The position numbers and the translations under genes are program-made. Shown one piece after another: positions 42,563 to 53,861 of a stretch of 64,000 nt of DNA. The notes under the pieces were generated by a model. The model saw only the letters and a program-made list of their open reading frames with translations. It did not search any database and was not told the origin of the DNA. Source of the DNA: Anastrepha obliqua (taxonomy: Eukaryota > Arthropoda > Insecta > Diptera > Tephritidae); contig NC_072892.1 of assembly GCF_027943255.1 (NCBI RefSeq), forward strand, positions 117,259,792 to 117,323,791. Reading direction: 5' to 3'. Position 1 is the first letter of the stretch. Each line of letters begins with the position of its first letter.

Positions 42563-45500
42563 ATAGAGGCAAGTTTTCTAGAAAATGAGTTCCTGAGGCT
42601 ACACTTGAAATATTCCGAAGAATTGTTTTTGTGGCTGGATTGGCTTATAATGGAGATATTCCGAATATATGATCCGATTTGTGTCAAATTTAGCCTGAGC
42701 TGGAACGCCGGAAGTGTAGAACTACGAAAACCAGATATTCAAGTTAAGGGAAACGTAATGCATACATGGCCAACGTCTTAGAAATTCAGCTGCAATCTTT
42801 CTCTTACGGCGACAAGGGTGTGTCTCATAGTGGGAAGGTGCTATAACCTGACCTAACCTACAACGACTTATAAAAAAATAGCGCCACAGACATTTGGCAC
42901 ATTTTGGGATCATAATAAATGGAGTATTTTATATGTATGTAGATGTAGCACAAAATTCGTCTAGAACTTTTATATCTCACATACTTCCAACAACAGATCA
43001 ATTCAAATGAGTGATCGTGCGATCATTTTAAATTGTTATTCTGTTCCAAGATTAGGCCCCGAATATAAAATAATTTACACATTTACAAGAGAATTGCATT
43101 TTAATAAACACATTGGTTGTTTACGCACTCAAATAAAGGTAGAATTTAAGATGGTTTACTGCTGATTCCTAGCATTGGGTTTAACAAGGAAGTAAGTTCA
43201 GAGACCAAAGAGGACTAAGTAAGGATTGAACTCATATTGCAGCGGAATGTAAGGAGCATTTTTGACATATTTTCTGTTTCTTTATTCAATGCTATTAACA
43301 TATCCTTTCATGTGGTGAATGACTATAAAGAGAATTTATTTTAAACCGGGAATTCTAGTAAAGACCTCTTCGATTGATGAAGCAGCTGGTACAAATAAAT
43401 GTCAGCAACACTAGGAAGGAGGTGCCTAAAATTACATTTGCTTAGAAGCACTTAATGAATGTTAGTAAGGCCACGTTCATAGACGGCCACATTTGTTGCT
43501 GCAACTCAATACTTGTGATTCTCGTGCTCTGTTAGCACCCTTTGCGCTCTCCTTCTACTCAAAATTGTTGTTGGCAGTAGACTAAAAACATGAAAAAATG
43601 CAAGGTGTGTGAACATCAAAACACAGGAAGATCACAAGACTATTCGCAAAGTTGAAGCAACAAAAGTTGCCCTGTATGAACGCAGTCTTATTAAATTTGC
43701 CCAATATCAGAAAAGAGAGATTTGACAGCATTGAAAATATATAGGTGGTTATACCACATAAAACTGGTACTCACTAGCGGCGAATCTGGTTCGATTACTT
43801 TGTTATTGCTTTCACATGTAAATTTTTCGTTAGGCGGGCAGAGCCCAAACACAGCGAGCAGAGATGTGGCGAATCGAAGGCGCCTCGTGTCCAATTAAAT
43901 TATATTTTTCCTACAGGGTAGCACACGCACACATATGTCTAATATAATGTGCTTGTATGTAAGTTCTACATCAGCATCGAAACGCAGCGTACCATGGAGC
44001 AAAATGTGTGTATGTGTGTCTCTTAATTATAGAGTGTAGAGCGAATCCGAGGTAATCGCGCAATTAAAAGTATCTCAACCCCAGTTGGAAGTTAACGACA
44101 CAGTTTCAGATTCCAGTTTTAGTGCGGCAAAGGCGCAGCTGTGTCTTAGCCAAAGCTTTAGTTACTCTACTGGATTTATAAGTACAGCTGCTGTTACCAT
44201 TGCTGTTGGTTTTGCTTTTGCTTTGGCAACGGTGCTAATTTCGCAAAGTAGTTAGTGCTGTTAAGTGCAATTACTGCTATGACTTTCCTCTCCGCGTGCT
44301 GCCGCACTACACGATTGTGCTGGTGCGTTTGCAATCACTATTTTTCTCACGATTTTCTTTTTTGAGGAAAATTGGAAGTACAAGTTTATTGATGGAACTT
44401 GTGTGAGGCTGTTAGCAAATAAGTATTCGTTCGTATATAACTGATTGAGAGCTGTGAGGGAATAGCATTTTTTTTTTGCAAAGTATAGTAAAGCACAAAT
44501 ACGCTATTGTAAGAAGGTAGATATGATATTAAAATGAAACATTATAGTCCGATTTCTAATATAATAGACTTCTCGCCTTCAAAAAGGGATAGCCCATGGT
44601 GAAGAGAATTCGGAGGGTGTGGTCAAGCTCAAACGTCAACCGGCTCTCAGGAGAATTTGAAAGAATCAGCTGATTGGCTGATATCACCGGGGTAATGACA
44701 ATGGCTTGCTTACGAAAAAATTGTGATTGTGTTGGTGATGTACGAAAAATAATAACATATTCTACGCTTATGTTGCTTCGTTGTCGTCTGATTGGACGAG
44801 TGTGCGAATACGTGTGAATGAACGGGCAGAATTCGGCTGCCGACTACCCGACGACGTGGCAACCAAAATTGTTCGCACTATTTTGTTTTTTACCATAGCA
44901 GATCAGCCAAACCTGGTAATATGTCATCCTTCGGTGAGCTTATGTAATACCTAACACAACCCACCCAAAATATGGTGGTAAACTTACACTACACACGCGC
45001 TACCAAATATCATTGAGGAAATACCAGAGCAACGATTGTGATTCCCTTGGGAAACGCCTATTCAGGAAAGTACCGCTCACGTTGCAAGCTCACGGACTTA
45101 GCTTTAGTCTTAGTATTAGAACTAAACCAATAAAGATCGGGATCGTCCGAAACCATGTTTTTGTTAAACAGTTTAACTGGTATAGGCATTGATTCTGTTG
45201 GGCCAGTGTTTCATCATCAAAACGTCAAAAAAGAGTGATTGTTCAAAGTGTCAAAGCACGTCATAAAAATTAACTTCAGCACCAGCGTAAAAAAGAAAAA
45301 ATACTTCGTTCAACTGCAGAGGAAACTTTGATTCATCTAACACTAGCATGGAAAGCGCAAAGTCCAAAATTATGAATTATTTAATGAGGTAAGTCTCTAC
45401 TGTTTCCAACGTATACACTACTCGAGAAGCACCTTAGATCATTAGCTTATCGCAGTTTAGCTCGCGAACTGCATTTTCCAAAGCAGTTTAATCAAAGTTC

Positions 45501-46297
45501 CTGCTTGGTACTGCCGCTTAAATTGCTGATTTTATAAAAAAAACACTTTACACATAGAAGCAGGACGAATTTAGAAGTTTTAACATTTTTTTATATTTAA
45601 TTTTTTATCTTTTTATTAAAGTGTAGTGCAATTCTACAATAAAAACCATATAACTCGTAGCTCCAAACTTTTAAAAAATTAAAACAAAATTGCAAATCTA
45701 AAAAAAACGGAATTATTCAGAATTTTCGAACAAATTTTGGGTGCACAGTTTTATAGTCCATTCAATATTAATGCAAACAAGTGAGTGGTTCAACCAACTC
45801 CAAACTCTTATTGATTTTTAACAATTTTTTTCTCACTGAGTATTTTCTTCCATATGAAAGACGTATGAAAAAAATTATGAAGAAAAATAGTTTAAAAAAA
45901 CTAAAAAACACGCTTTTATTGCCAATCGAACTAAAAAGTATAAAATAAATTTTAATGACAAAGAGACCTATAATGAAGTAATAGCAAATCGAACGATCAG
46001 TCATAGTCAACTACCTCAGAACAGAATTATAACAAAAATTAAGATACAAATAGAATAATTCAAATTAGAGTTAAAAGCGTGGGATGCTTGATATAGTAAA
46101 TATTACAATCATTCTATTGGCAACTACCTATGTACAGAAGGTTATGAAAGTGAAGCAAATATCACTCCGAGAACTACAAATTGCTGAACGATGGAGTGCT
46201 TAGCATTAAAATTTTGGCTTAAAGCGACGGTCAGTTGATAGCACACCTTGATATTAACAAGTAAGTTATTAACTCTACTCCAGCTAGTCAAGTTAGC
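42563..46297. other. Long non-coding stretch
   Basis: 3.7 kb without a recognisable gene or intact element. GCTATAACCTGACCTAACCT at about 42841-42860 resembles a LINE 3' end seen at 18.87 kb but too little is left to call. CACA and TGTG runs near 43920-43935 and 44005-44020. Open frames at 42317-42781, 43691-43894 and 45768-46010 have no conserved motif. Confidence 0.4.
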
Positions 46298-46425
46298 GGG
46301 TGTTTTTTAAGGGCTTGAGAACTTAAAATGTTAATACAAAACAGTAATATTTTTGGAATACATTTTTTTTATAATAATCTGGTAGATATTTTATGGAATT
46401 TTTTTTTTTTTTTCTTAAGTTATCC
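46298..46425 (+). repeat. Terminal relic shared with 32.25 kb
   Basis: GGGTGTTTTTTAAGGGCTTG AGAACTTAAAATG and the following AT-rich 90 bp, including TAATCTGGTAGATATTTTAT, align with 32246-32355. The GGGTG-TTTTTTAA start is like the ends of the mariner-like element at 35.7-37.0 kb. Confidence 0.45.
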
Positions 46426-46519
46426 GGCATATGTCAGTCAGTAAAAATGCGACAAAAACGAGGTAATTTGGCATAAGAGTTTTATTTTATAAGATAAAGG
46501 ATAGGATAGGCCAAAGTTT

Positions 46520-47490
46520 CATTAGGTTCAAGCGGTTGTCCTATGGGACACACTCAGGCACATATCCCAATGTGATGCTGCGTGGGAAACTTGTCCTTAT
46601 CTCCCCTAATACCAGTGTCTCGTTTTCGAAAATTTTAGAACATCTCTGAGTTCTGCAGAACTGAGAGTTTCCAATTCATTAAAAAATTGTCTATCTAGAT
46701 TAGTAAACCTAGAGCATTAGAGCAGGACAATAGCACAGAAGGTGCGAGATCGTCTTTTCCTCTTCCTCATCTTTACAGCTTCTGCAGAAGTCATGTGTTT
46801 TCACACCCATCCTCTGGGCGTGCCTGCCGATTAGGCAATGATCCGTTATAACTGAGATCAGTGTGCTAAGACTATGCTTATTTTAACTTAGCAGAGATTC
46901 TGTGCATTTAACATTGAGAGTCGACTACAATTGTCGAGCGATTCTGCAGGTGGATTCATTGCGCCAGCTTTCATTCACTGTTCTTACGATTTCCTCAAAG
47001 CTACTTAGCTTACATGCTTGCAAAGGTGTGCCTATGTCATTGTCTGTGTGCCCATCAGCCCACTTGGTGCCGAGTCTCGCTAGTTCATCGGCTCTGTAGT
47101 TATCCTCAATGTTGCAATGGCAAGGGACCCACGTACCTTTAAGGTGAAGTGACTCAGCCATCTCTTTCAGAGATGTGCAGCATTTCATGGCTACTTTGGA
47201 GATCGTTAACTACTTTGACAGGGATTTTATCGCCGCCTGGCTATCAGTGAAAATGTAAATATAGTCTCCAATTATCGTATCGTACTGTACCGGCTTCTTG
47301 GCTTTCATTATTGCCATCAGTACAGGCGAAAGACACTACAGAAGTCTACAGAAGTTGAGGAGCCGAGAACTGAATGAGATCCTCAGACGTTGTAAATATG
47401 GGGCTTGGCCCACCTTGCACTCGAGGTTTGAGCCATACATGGATAAACTAGACCTGTCTTACATCGTCCCGTTCCCATTCTGCCCTTGAG
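46520..47490 (-). mobile_element. I/LOA-type LINE, RNase H to C-terminus
   Basis: Minus-strand relic. IFTDSQAAIKSLSK near 47220-47260 and WVPCHCNIEDNYRADELARL near 47070-47130 are RNase H motifs. Then KWADGHTDNDIGTPLQACKL near 47010-47060, LNAQ-LC near 46900, and the C-terminal Cys-His region near 46780-46800 (HMTSAEAVKMRKRK-type, frameshifted). It ends near 46520 with GGTTCAAGCGGTTGTCCTAT, the same 3' end as the copy at 18.87 kb. The upstream segment 47298-47489 fits the region before RNase H. Frames are broken in several places. Confidence 0.7.
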
Positions 47491-47770
47491 GGTAGAAGGG
47501 TCGTGAACGTTGTAATGATAGATGTAGGCGGGATTTCATAGTCCACCAGTCCGGGATTTTCAAAATGCCAGCCGGGATTTTACCGTGACCGTAGTCCGTG
47601 TTTGATCACTTACTTACTTACCTATCGGTAAGAAGTTTACGCCAATATCCTTACGTAAAATTTACCAATTAAGATAATCATGGAAAGACAGCACGTCTGA
47701 CTTGCAAGTAATATTTCTAAAACTGTTCAGGTTATCCGCCGGGAGGAAATACATGAAATTCTTTAGATGG
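47491..47770. other. Non-coding spacer
   Basis: Contains two nearby GCCGGGATTTT/GTCCGGGATTTT-like copies (47545-47585). Nothing else recognised. Confidence 0.3.
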
Positions 47771-47812
47771 GTTCTTCTTCTTCTTGATTGGCGCGATGCA
47801 CGCTTACGCGAC
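47771..47812 (-). mobile_element. RTE LINE 3' tail, only about 42 bp
   Basis: TTCTTCTTCTTGATTGGCGC GATGCACGCTTACGCGA is the complement of the RTE 3' end (TCGCGTAAGCG...GCGCCAAT plus an AAG tail). It is an extreme 5' truncation and abuts the head of the SINE that follows. Confidence 0.7.
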
Positions 47813-48045
47813 TGATCTAGCCGAATGGTTTAGTGTACACCGATCTGCGCTCGGCAGGCAATGGCAAAACTCTGAGTCTATTTCTGCCATGAAAAGTCTG
47901 CTCATAAAAAATATCTTCCATTCGGAGCCGGCTTAAAACTGTAAGTCCTTCCATTTGTAGAACAACAACAAGACCCACGCCTCAAATAGGAGGAAGAGCT
48001 CGACCAAACCCCTAATAGAAGTGTACGTGCCAATTATTTATTTTT
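47813..48045 (+). mobile_element. tRNA-derived SINE copy
   Basis: A-box-like CTAGCCGAATGGTTTAGTG at 47817. The B box is deleted, then CTCGGCAGGCAATGGC, TATTTCTGCCATGAAAAG, TTCCATTCGGAGCCGGCTTA, AGTCCTTCCATTTG and AGGAGGAAGAGCTCGACCAA. The 3' end is GTGTACGTGCCAATTATTTA with a T-rich tail. Nearly complete apart from the B-box deletion. Confidence 0.8.
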
Positions 48046-50049
48046 ATTTTTAGAGAAAGAGTTTTTGGAACAGAGTTTCGCTTTAAAGAATTTAGAAAAT
48101 CAAATCGTTCTTTAATTTGTACGAAATTCTCCAAAGCTCCTACAGCAATAGTCGGTTGTAAAATGCTTTTAATTTTTCATTATTATTATGGCTTTCCTTT
48201 TAATCAGCTTCGTTTTGAATAATGCATTACAACTGCGCTGGTACCAGAGCAGCACCTCCTACACACCCACATACGTATATACGTACATAGCAGCGCACTT
48301 TTAATTGCAAGACAAAGACTAAGTATGACCCCACTCGGCAAACACTTAACCTATTTACTGTCTGCCTGTTTGTCACTCGCCTGACTGCCTGCCCGCTTGT
48401 TTTACTGTTTGCAATTTCCATTTGAAGAATGCTTATTGTTTTCCATTTCATCCCGTTTAATGACATTTCAGGGCATCAGCGCATACTACATTTTGTATTA
48501 AATTGAATCCAATTGAATCGCAACGCATCGCAATCGAATCGAGGCGAATGGAATCGAATTGTGCTAACCTCATTTTTCGCTGTACCAACCAATCACTTCG
48601 ACTCACTGCTTGTAATTTGTTTTAAGCGCTCCATTTTACTATTCATTATATTATCCCTTGCAGTTTGTTCGATTTTGCGTCCTTCTTCAATATTTTCTCC
48701 TGCCACTCTAAGTAAATTCTCTGCTATTAATTCTTTGCGTTGCACTTATTGCCACTTTTTATTGTCTGTATTTTAGTAGAGTAGACTTCTTTGTCACCCA
48801 TCACTTTCTGTTTATCACTGCCACTCATTCATTGACTTTGTCTGCCGTTACATTTCCTTGCACAAAGTCGAACAGAGCAGAGCAACAGGATGTTTGAGTA
48901 TTTCATTTTGCGCCAAGTTGATTTGATTCTCTATTCCATTTTCCACTTTGATTATTGATAGCTACTTTAGTACGTTCTATGTTTTCTTTTAAATTCTTTT
49001 TTTGTTTTACTTTTTATGCATAATTCTTAGTTTCATTTTGTTTGTTCATCAACATGAAAGCTCATCGGCGCGCAGCACACACGCACACATACCTAAACAA
49101 AGTGAATATTTTGTATAGTAGTTCGTCGGTAACACTTGGCAATAAAAACGGCGACAATGAAAATTGATTCAAGTGGAAACAGAAGCAATTGCCTGTGAAC
49201 AAAAAAAAAAAAAAACAGAAAAAACACGAGGAATCCCATAATAGGCATATACAAAGGACCAATGAATACAACCACTCAGTGACTGCTCCGCGCTCCAGCT
49301 TATTTGGGTGGGTGTGCATGTCGAATAAAAGCCCATTTAGGGTTGGGCAATTTTCCCTATCGGTGGTGAGTGGGCTCTAACAGACGGTTTCAATAATTGT
49401 TAACAAGTTTCTGCAGTATTGACTATAAACATTGTATGTCTGCGTAAATGTAGATATGTGTGTATGTGGCGACATCGCACCAAAGATTTGTGTATACGCG
49501 TGTAATAGATATTTATAGAAATAATAAAAAAGCTTATGTAGACTCATATCAAAGTGCATGCCTTCCGCTAATGTAATTGCCACAGAAAGGTAGGTCGATA
49601 GGTCGATAGGCCGGTGGATAGAAATGGTTGAAATAATACAGTGTTCCAAATACCTTCGCACTCACAGCGACCGTCGTCTACTGCATTGAGTGGTGTGGCA
49701 AACAATCCCATCTTCTCTTCTGCAGAGACCCCCCTCCCGGAACTACTGCATTACTTCGAGAGGGCCCAGAACGGCGTCCATGAAGTGGCCTAATTCTATT
49801 CACCCACCCAGCTCTGAGTCCACCATATTCGTAGCCAGCTTCCTGCTATAAGCTCGTATTCTTATGTCTTTATTTGTGTCTATTGACCACAATCGGTTCT
49901 TTCGTTCAAAGTCCTCTCCTTTTTACATATGGAGGTTTTATGCCATCGATAATCTCCATTGCTCGGCTTTTTGAAGCAAAAGGAACATCGGTAGAATGCG
50001 ATATCAAATTTGTCTGATATCGTCGTGAGCGTTACCTCAGGCGTTCGTG
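48046..50049. other. Non-coding stretch with short repeats
   Basis: A cryptic AATCG-rich segment at 48505-48560, an A-run at 49201-49215 and GTCGATAGGTCGATAGG at 49592-49609. Open frames at 48227-48776 and 49062-49661 have no motif. Confidence 0.4.
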
Positions 50050-50700
50050 AGTGTGGTTCTTCAGTCAAACAGTTAGTGTCTGCTTACTCAAGAGTTCCTA
50101 CTCTTAAGCCGCTCACTCCACATATCGGAAGTACTGCATTATTTTTGCTGGATACGTCTTAACAGCATTGCAGTTATTGCTTGATGCACACAAGGCTGGT
50201 ATAAGATTGTTCACCTGTGTCCAAGTAGCACCTCCAGTGTTGACGCTCGTCTCGAAAACGGCCAAAAATGGAAAATAATATGCTCTGCATCTTCGATCGC
50301 GTTGGGGCATTGTGGACAGTAGAGCTTACCCGTCAGGTTAAAACGACCGAAAGCATCTGTATCCGCTGATAAACTGCGATAGATAAAAATTGGTCATCCA
50401 GGTGCGATTTCAGGTATAAGTCTATGGGATCACGTTGATTTATCTATCATTCTTCTATGGATTGAAGACGTTATGTAGCTTTTTTCTCTCCTTGGATGAT
50501 TTTGCTCCCTGCCTGTCATAGAGGTGACTCATTTCTCGTGCATGTAGTTCTCCGGCGATAACGCAAACCGCGTTGTCAGAGACGATTCTGAATGCGCAAG
50601 CAACTTTTAGTGCATTCCGTTGTAACACCTGGACTATGAGTTATACGTTAGATGGCTTAGCTCCCTCCCAAATGGGAGCAGCATAGAGAACAACACAGTC
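50050..50700 (-). mobile_element. R1-type LINE C-terminal fragment
   Basis: Minus-strand relic. The segment near 50690-50540 reads DCVVLYAAPIWEGA, LQRNALKVACAFRIVSDNAV, CVIAGELHARENES, as in the post-RT region of R1-clade proteins (Q-R-x-x-x-R-V-A-S-A-Y-R-T-V-S). YLKSHLDDQFLS follows near 50400. The zinc knuckle is GKLYCPQCPNAIEDAEHIIF near 50270-50330, followed by TLEVLLG. The end is near 50110 (KIMQYFR, matching K-I-M-x-x-L-R). R1 elements normally insert in 28S rRNA genes; no rDNA is visible here, so this belongs to a non-rDNA R1 lineage or is a stray copy. Confidence 0.7.
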
Positions 50701-51860
50701 CGGACGGAAGCGACTTCTTCCACCTTATGCACCTCATCAGAGGGCGCGTGACGTCACATTAGTGCAGTTATGTAGTGTTGCCAACGTTTTACTCTTCGCA
50801 ATAAAATTAGTGCTTTTTATATAAAAAAAAGTGCCAAATGCGAAAAATTTGACTTCGGCTTATTTATTTCTTAAATTTAAAGCTACCAAAACTTTAAGTT
50901 GAAAAAAAATGTAATTTAAAAAAAGGCTAAAAACGGTCACTCTAGCATTTAAAGTTTATGCTGGGGAGATTTCAGTGCTATTAAAAATTTATTGAGTCCT
51001 ATAAAATTTAATGTTTTGAAAGTGCAAATCTCATTTTTGCTTCTTCTGAAGCTATGCAAGAATATTGGATATTCTTCTCACAACTTTTCTTAAAATTTAA
51101 AACCGTTTTATAAATTTTAAAAAGCCTTTGAATTTATTGAATATGAATTAAAACCATAGAGGTGTATTCATAGTAAAAAACAAACAAAAAGTTCCAGATA
51201 ATAATGAAGAAATCATATCGTCCCTGCTTGAAAAAGGGGCACCTTACATAACCTCGAATACAGCAAAATAGTTTTCGTCGTCCATATTTCTCTTAACATA
51301 AGTTGTAAGTAGTTACATGGATAGATTTCTAAGCCTATGTTTTTTCAATACCGTCTACAGTACAGAGCCATAGCACATTTATTTAAAAAAATGCACACAG
51401 TAAAGAAATTTTGTCGCGCTTACAAAGTTCTTTAAAGATTTCAATAATAATGTAGGTATTTTCTTTTCCTAAATGTGCATTTTATGTTTTCTTATATCCA
51501 AAACTAGGCAGTACTGCAGTTGCAAGAGAGACATTTTATTGCTCGAAGGAGAAGTTGAAAAACAAATTTCGAAAAACCTGTAAATAAATGAAAACATTTC
51601 ACCCACAAATAACACACAAATAGAAAAAATAGAACTGAGTGAGTCATTAAACTAATTTAAAAAAATTATATTCAACATAATTATAAAGATGGTATTTTAA
51701 TTAGAGGTAGCTTGAAAGATATCAGGAAGAAAGAATTAAAACTCTGAGACTAGATAAAAAAAAGCCAGCCGCACTATGTGCGCATATTGGAAGTGAAACT
51801 TCTTAATTTCTGGATTAACTTTAAATACATACAATAATAGTGGATAATATTATTATTCTT
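50701..51860. other. AT-rich non-coding stretch
   Basis: No gene, ORF of note, or element ends recognised. Confidence 0.4.
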
Positions 51861-52304
51861 TTATTTCTGAAATTTGTACATTAGCCGGTGCTGCCTGTAC
51901 ATTTTGCTGTTTGATGGTGCAATGGAAGCAGTGGATACAATCGGTTTGTGGTAACTGAAATAGGATATATAGTATGTTCTTGACTCGATTGTGTCGATAT
52001 AGCGAGAAAATACGGCATCTACCATTGTTCCTGATTTTGTTGTCGAAGTATAGCGGTCATTACTCATTTGTAAATTTAGTTGATGTTATAAAAATTCTAT
52101 TAATTTCATGGAAGTGTCCGATGCAAAATTTAATATGAAAGGTTTCAGATCGTCGCGTTGAGGAAGAAGTTTACCACCATCACGAGTGTATCTTAACAAC
52201 AAACCATGTAAAAATGCGATAATGTCGTTGATATGTGAATTCGGAGTTATGTAGACACCCACAATTTGTTTTGTTTGTTTTTGAATCCAGCTTTTTGGTC
52301 CCAC
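51861..52304 (-). pseudogene. EEP-type endonuclease domain fragment
   Basis: One frame on the minus strand with a single internal stop (about 52086). The order is IVGVYITPNSHINDIIAFLH, then ILNFASDTSMKLIEFL (a decayed G-D-F-N-V-N-F strand), TTKSGTMVDAVFSRYIDTIE (the T-x-x-D-x-x-F motif) and YISYFSYHKPIV (in place of S-D-H-x-x-I). This is the C-terminal half of an endonuclease/exonuclease/phosphatase fold. Such domains with an S-Y-H-K-P-I ending are, as I recall, attached to some Helitron-type or related arthropod elements. The first half is missing, since a GC-rich block begins at 52305. Dead fragment; the parent element is uncertain. Confidence 0.5.
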
Positions 52305-52635
52305 GAGTAGGCACGGAAGGGATGGTCCGCCACGGCAGAGCCGGCATGCCGTGGTAAGGCACTTAATACAACCGACCTAGCCTGGGCGCCGGAGGGGACC
52401 GTTAAAGACTGGTTGTTTAGACACTACCAGCCATGCAGCTCTCGGCACGGGTACCTCGACACCTTAGTTTAAAGTGCTGACAACGATATACCGCCTTGTC
52501 ACCGGTCGACAGAGCCTCGTTAGCGAAAACAGGGAGTACCAAGTCCAGGGCATCAGGTCCTGGACAGTGGGTAGAGGTTGCCAATTGGAGAGGAGTGGCT
52601 ATATTGTTCGCATCACTTTCCCATTTAACCCCCCA
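52305..52635. repeat. GC-rich block of unknown origin
   Basis: Much more GC-rich than its surroundings, beginning GGCACGGAAGGGATGGTCCG and ending AACCCCCCAAAACAATAAAT. Contains CATGCCGTGG/CCACGG inverted pieces. The minus-strand frame 52417-52641 (begins MFWGVKWESDANN) is open but unrecognised. It abuts the nuclease fragment and may be a piece of an untranslated region of a mobile element. Confidence 0.4.
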
Positions 52636-52644
52636 AAACAATAA

Positions 52645-52712
52645 ATTTAGTACTATGTAAATTTAATAAAAATTTATAAAATTTACATTTAGTACTATGT
52701 AAATTTAATAAA
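52645..52712. repeat. Two-copy direct repeat, 42-bp period
   Basis: ATTTAGTACTATGTAAATTT AATAAA occurs at 52645-52670 and exactly again at 52687-52712. Confidence 0.9.
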
Positions 52713-53860
52713 CTAGTCCTTTGCAAAAATCGTTGAGTGAATTTTGCCTTCTCTATTTATTGTATCACAGAAATCGTATGAAAATATATTAATAATCGAT
52801 TAATTTTCAGCTATGCTTTAAGAAAAATGGAAACTCACCCTAGAAAACTGGAAAAATATAATTACGAAATTACTTAAGCTACTAAAGTCAATAATAATTC
52901 TTATTCCGTCAACACACCCAACATAACCGCAGAATTCGTGTCAACCTTCTCACCAACAACTCGGGCAGACACAGAGGCGACGTCGCTAGCCTTCTTCACA
53001 GTTCGCACAGCCTAACCACGGGGGGCTTTTAATTATCTCGTTTATTTTAATTATTATTTGCTTTATTCGCAATTCCTTCCATCATTTGCCTCTGCCGGTG
53101 CTTTAACATAACTGTTTTACTGTGCATTGGTGTGTCGGTTTGAAGTGCAAACAAACAAAAGGACTTCGTGACGGTAGACAATGTTACAGCGTTCATCATG
53201 TTGGAGTTGTTGCCGTACGGGTATACTGCCACATCACTTCTCCATCATGACTCTATTGCTATGAAAGAAGCTGCCTACTGCTGCAGGCGGTTCCGTGGCA
53301 AAGCACTGAAATATATTCAAGTGGTTTCAATTCGAGCAATTCAACAATTCAAAATTTCAACAACTCAAAAGGCAATTGTTGACTGATTCAATGCACTGAG
53401 TGTCTGAGTGCAGTTTTCAGTTTTTCCCCTTTGCATCTTCATGTGTACATATTTGCGTTGTTGGAGTTTTGCTCGCATATTCACTGCTACTAACTGCTCC
53501 GTCCGTAAGCTACTTGGCTAATGTGCACAGAGTGAATGATGGAGCTGCCCTCGAGCAAAAAAGTTACTGTATGGCTGTTAATGAAATTAAATGCAACTTA
53601 AAATAAGGAAATATTTAATTGCACTATTGAAAGGCTGAATATTAAAGCCATTGATACTTTTAGTTAAATTTTGAGGGAGATCGAAATGTTTGGCAGTGCA
53701 AAGAGGGCGTCAGATTGCAAAGCAAACAATCTATAAGAAGTAATGCAACTTTTATTATAAATTTAACTTTTGTACATTCTTGTTGTATCCATTAATAACA
53801 ATAAAACGTATTGCAGATATTATTTTATATATTATGTGACGTTTTGTACTCGTTAAGGAA
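52713..53860. other. Non-coding stretch
   Basis: Open frames at 53047-53606 carry no conserved motif. No element recognised. Confidence 0.4.
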
Positions 53861-53861
53861 C

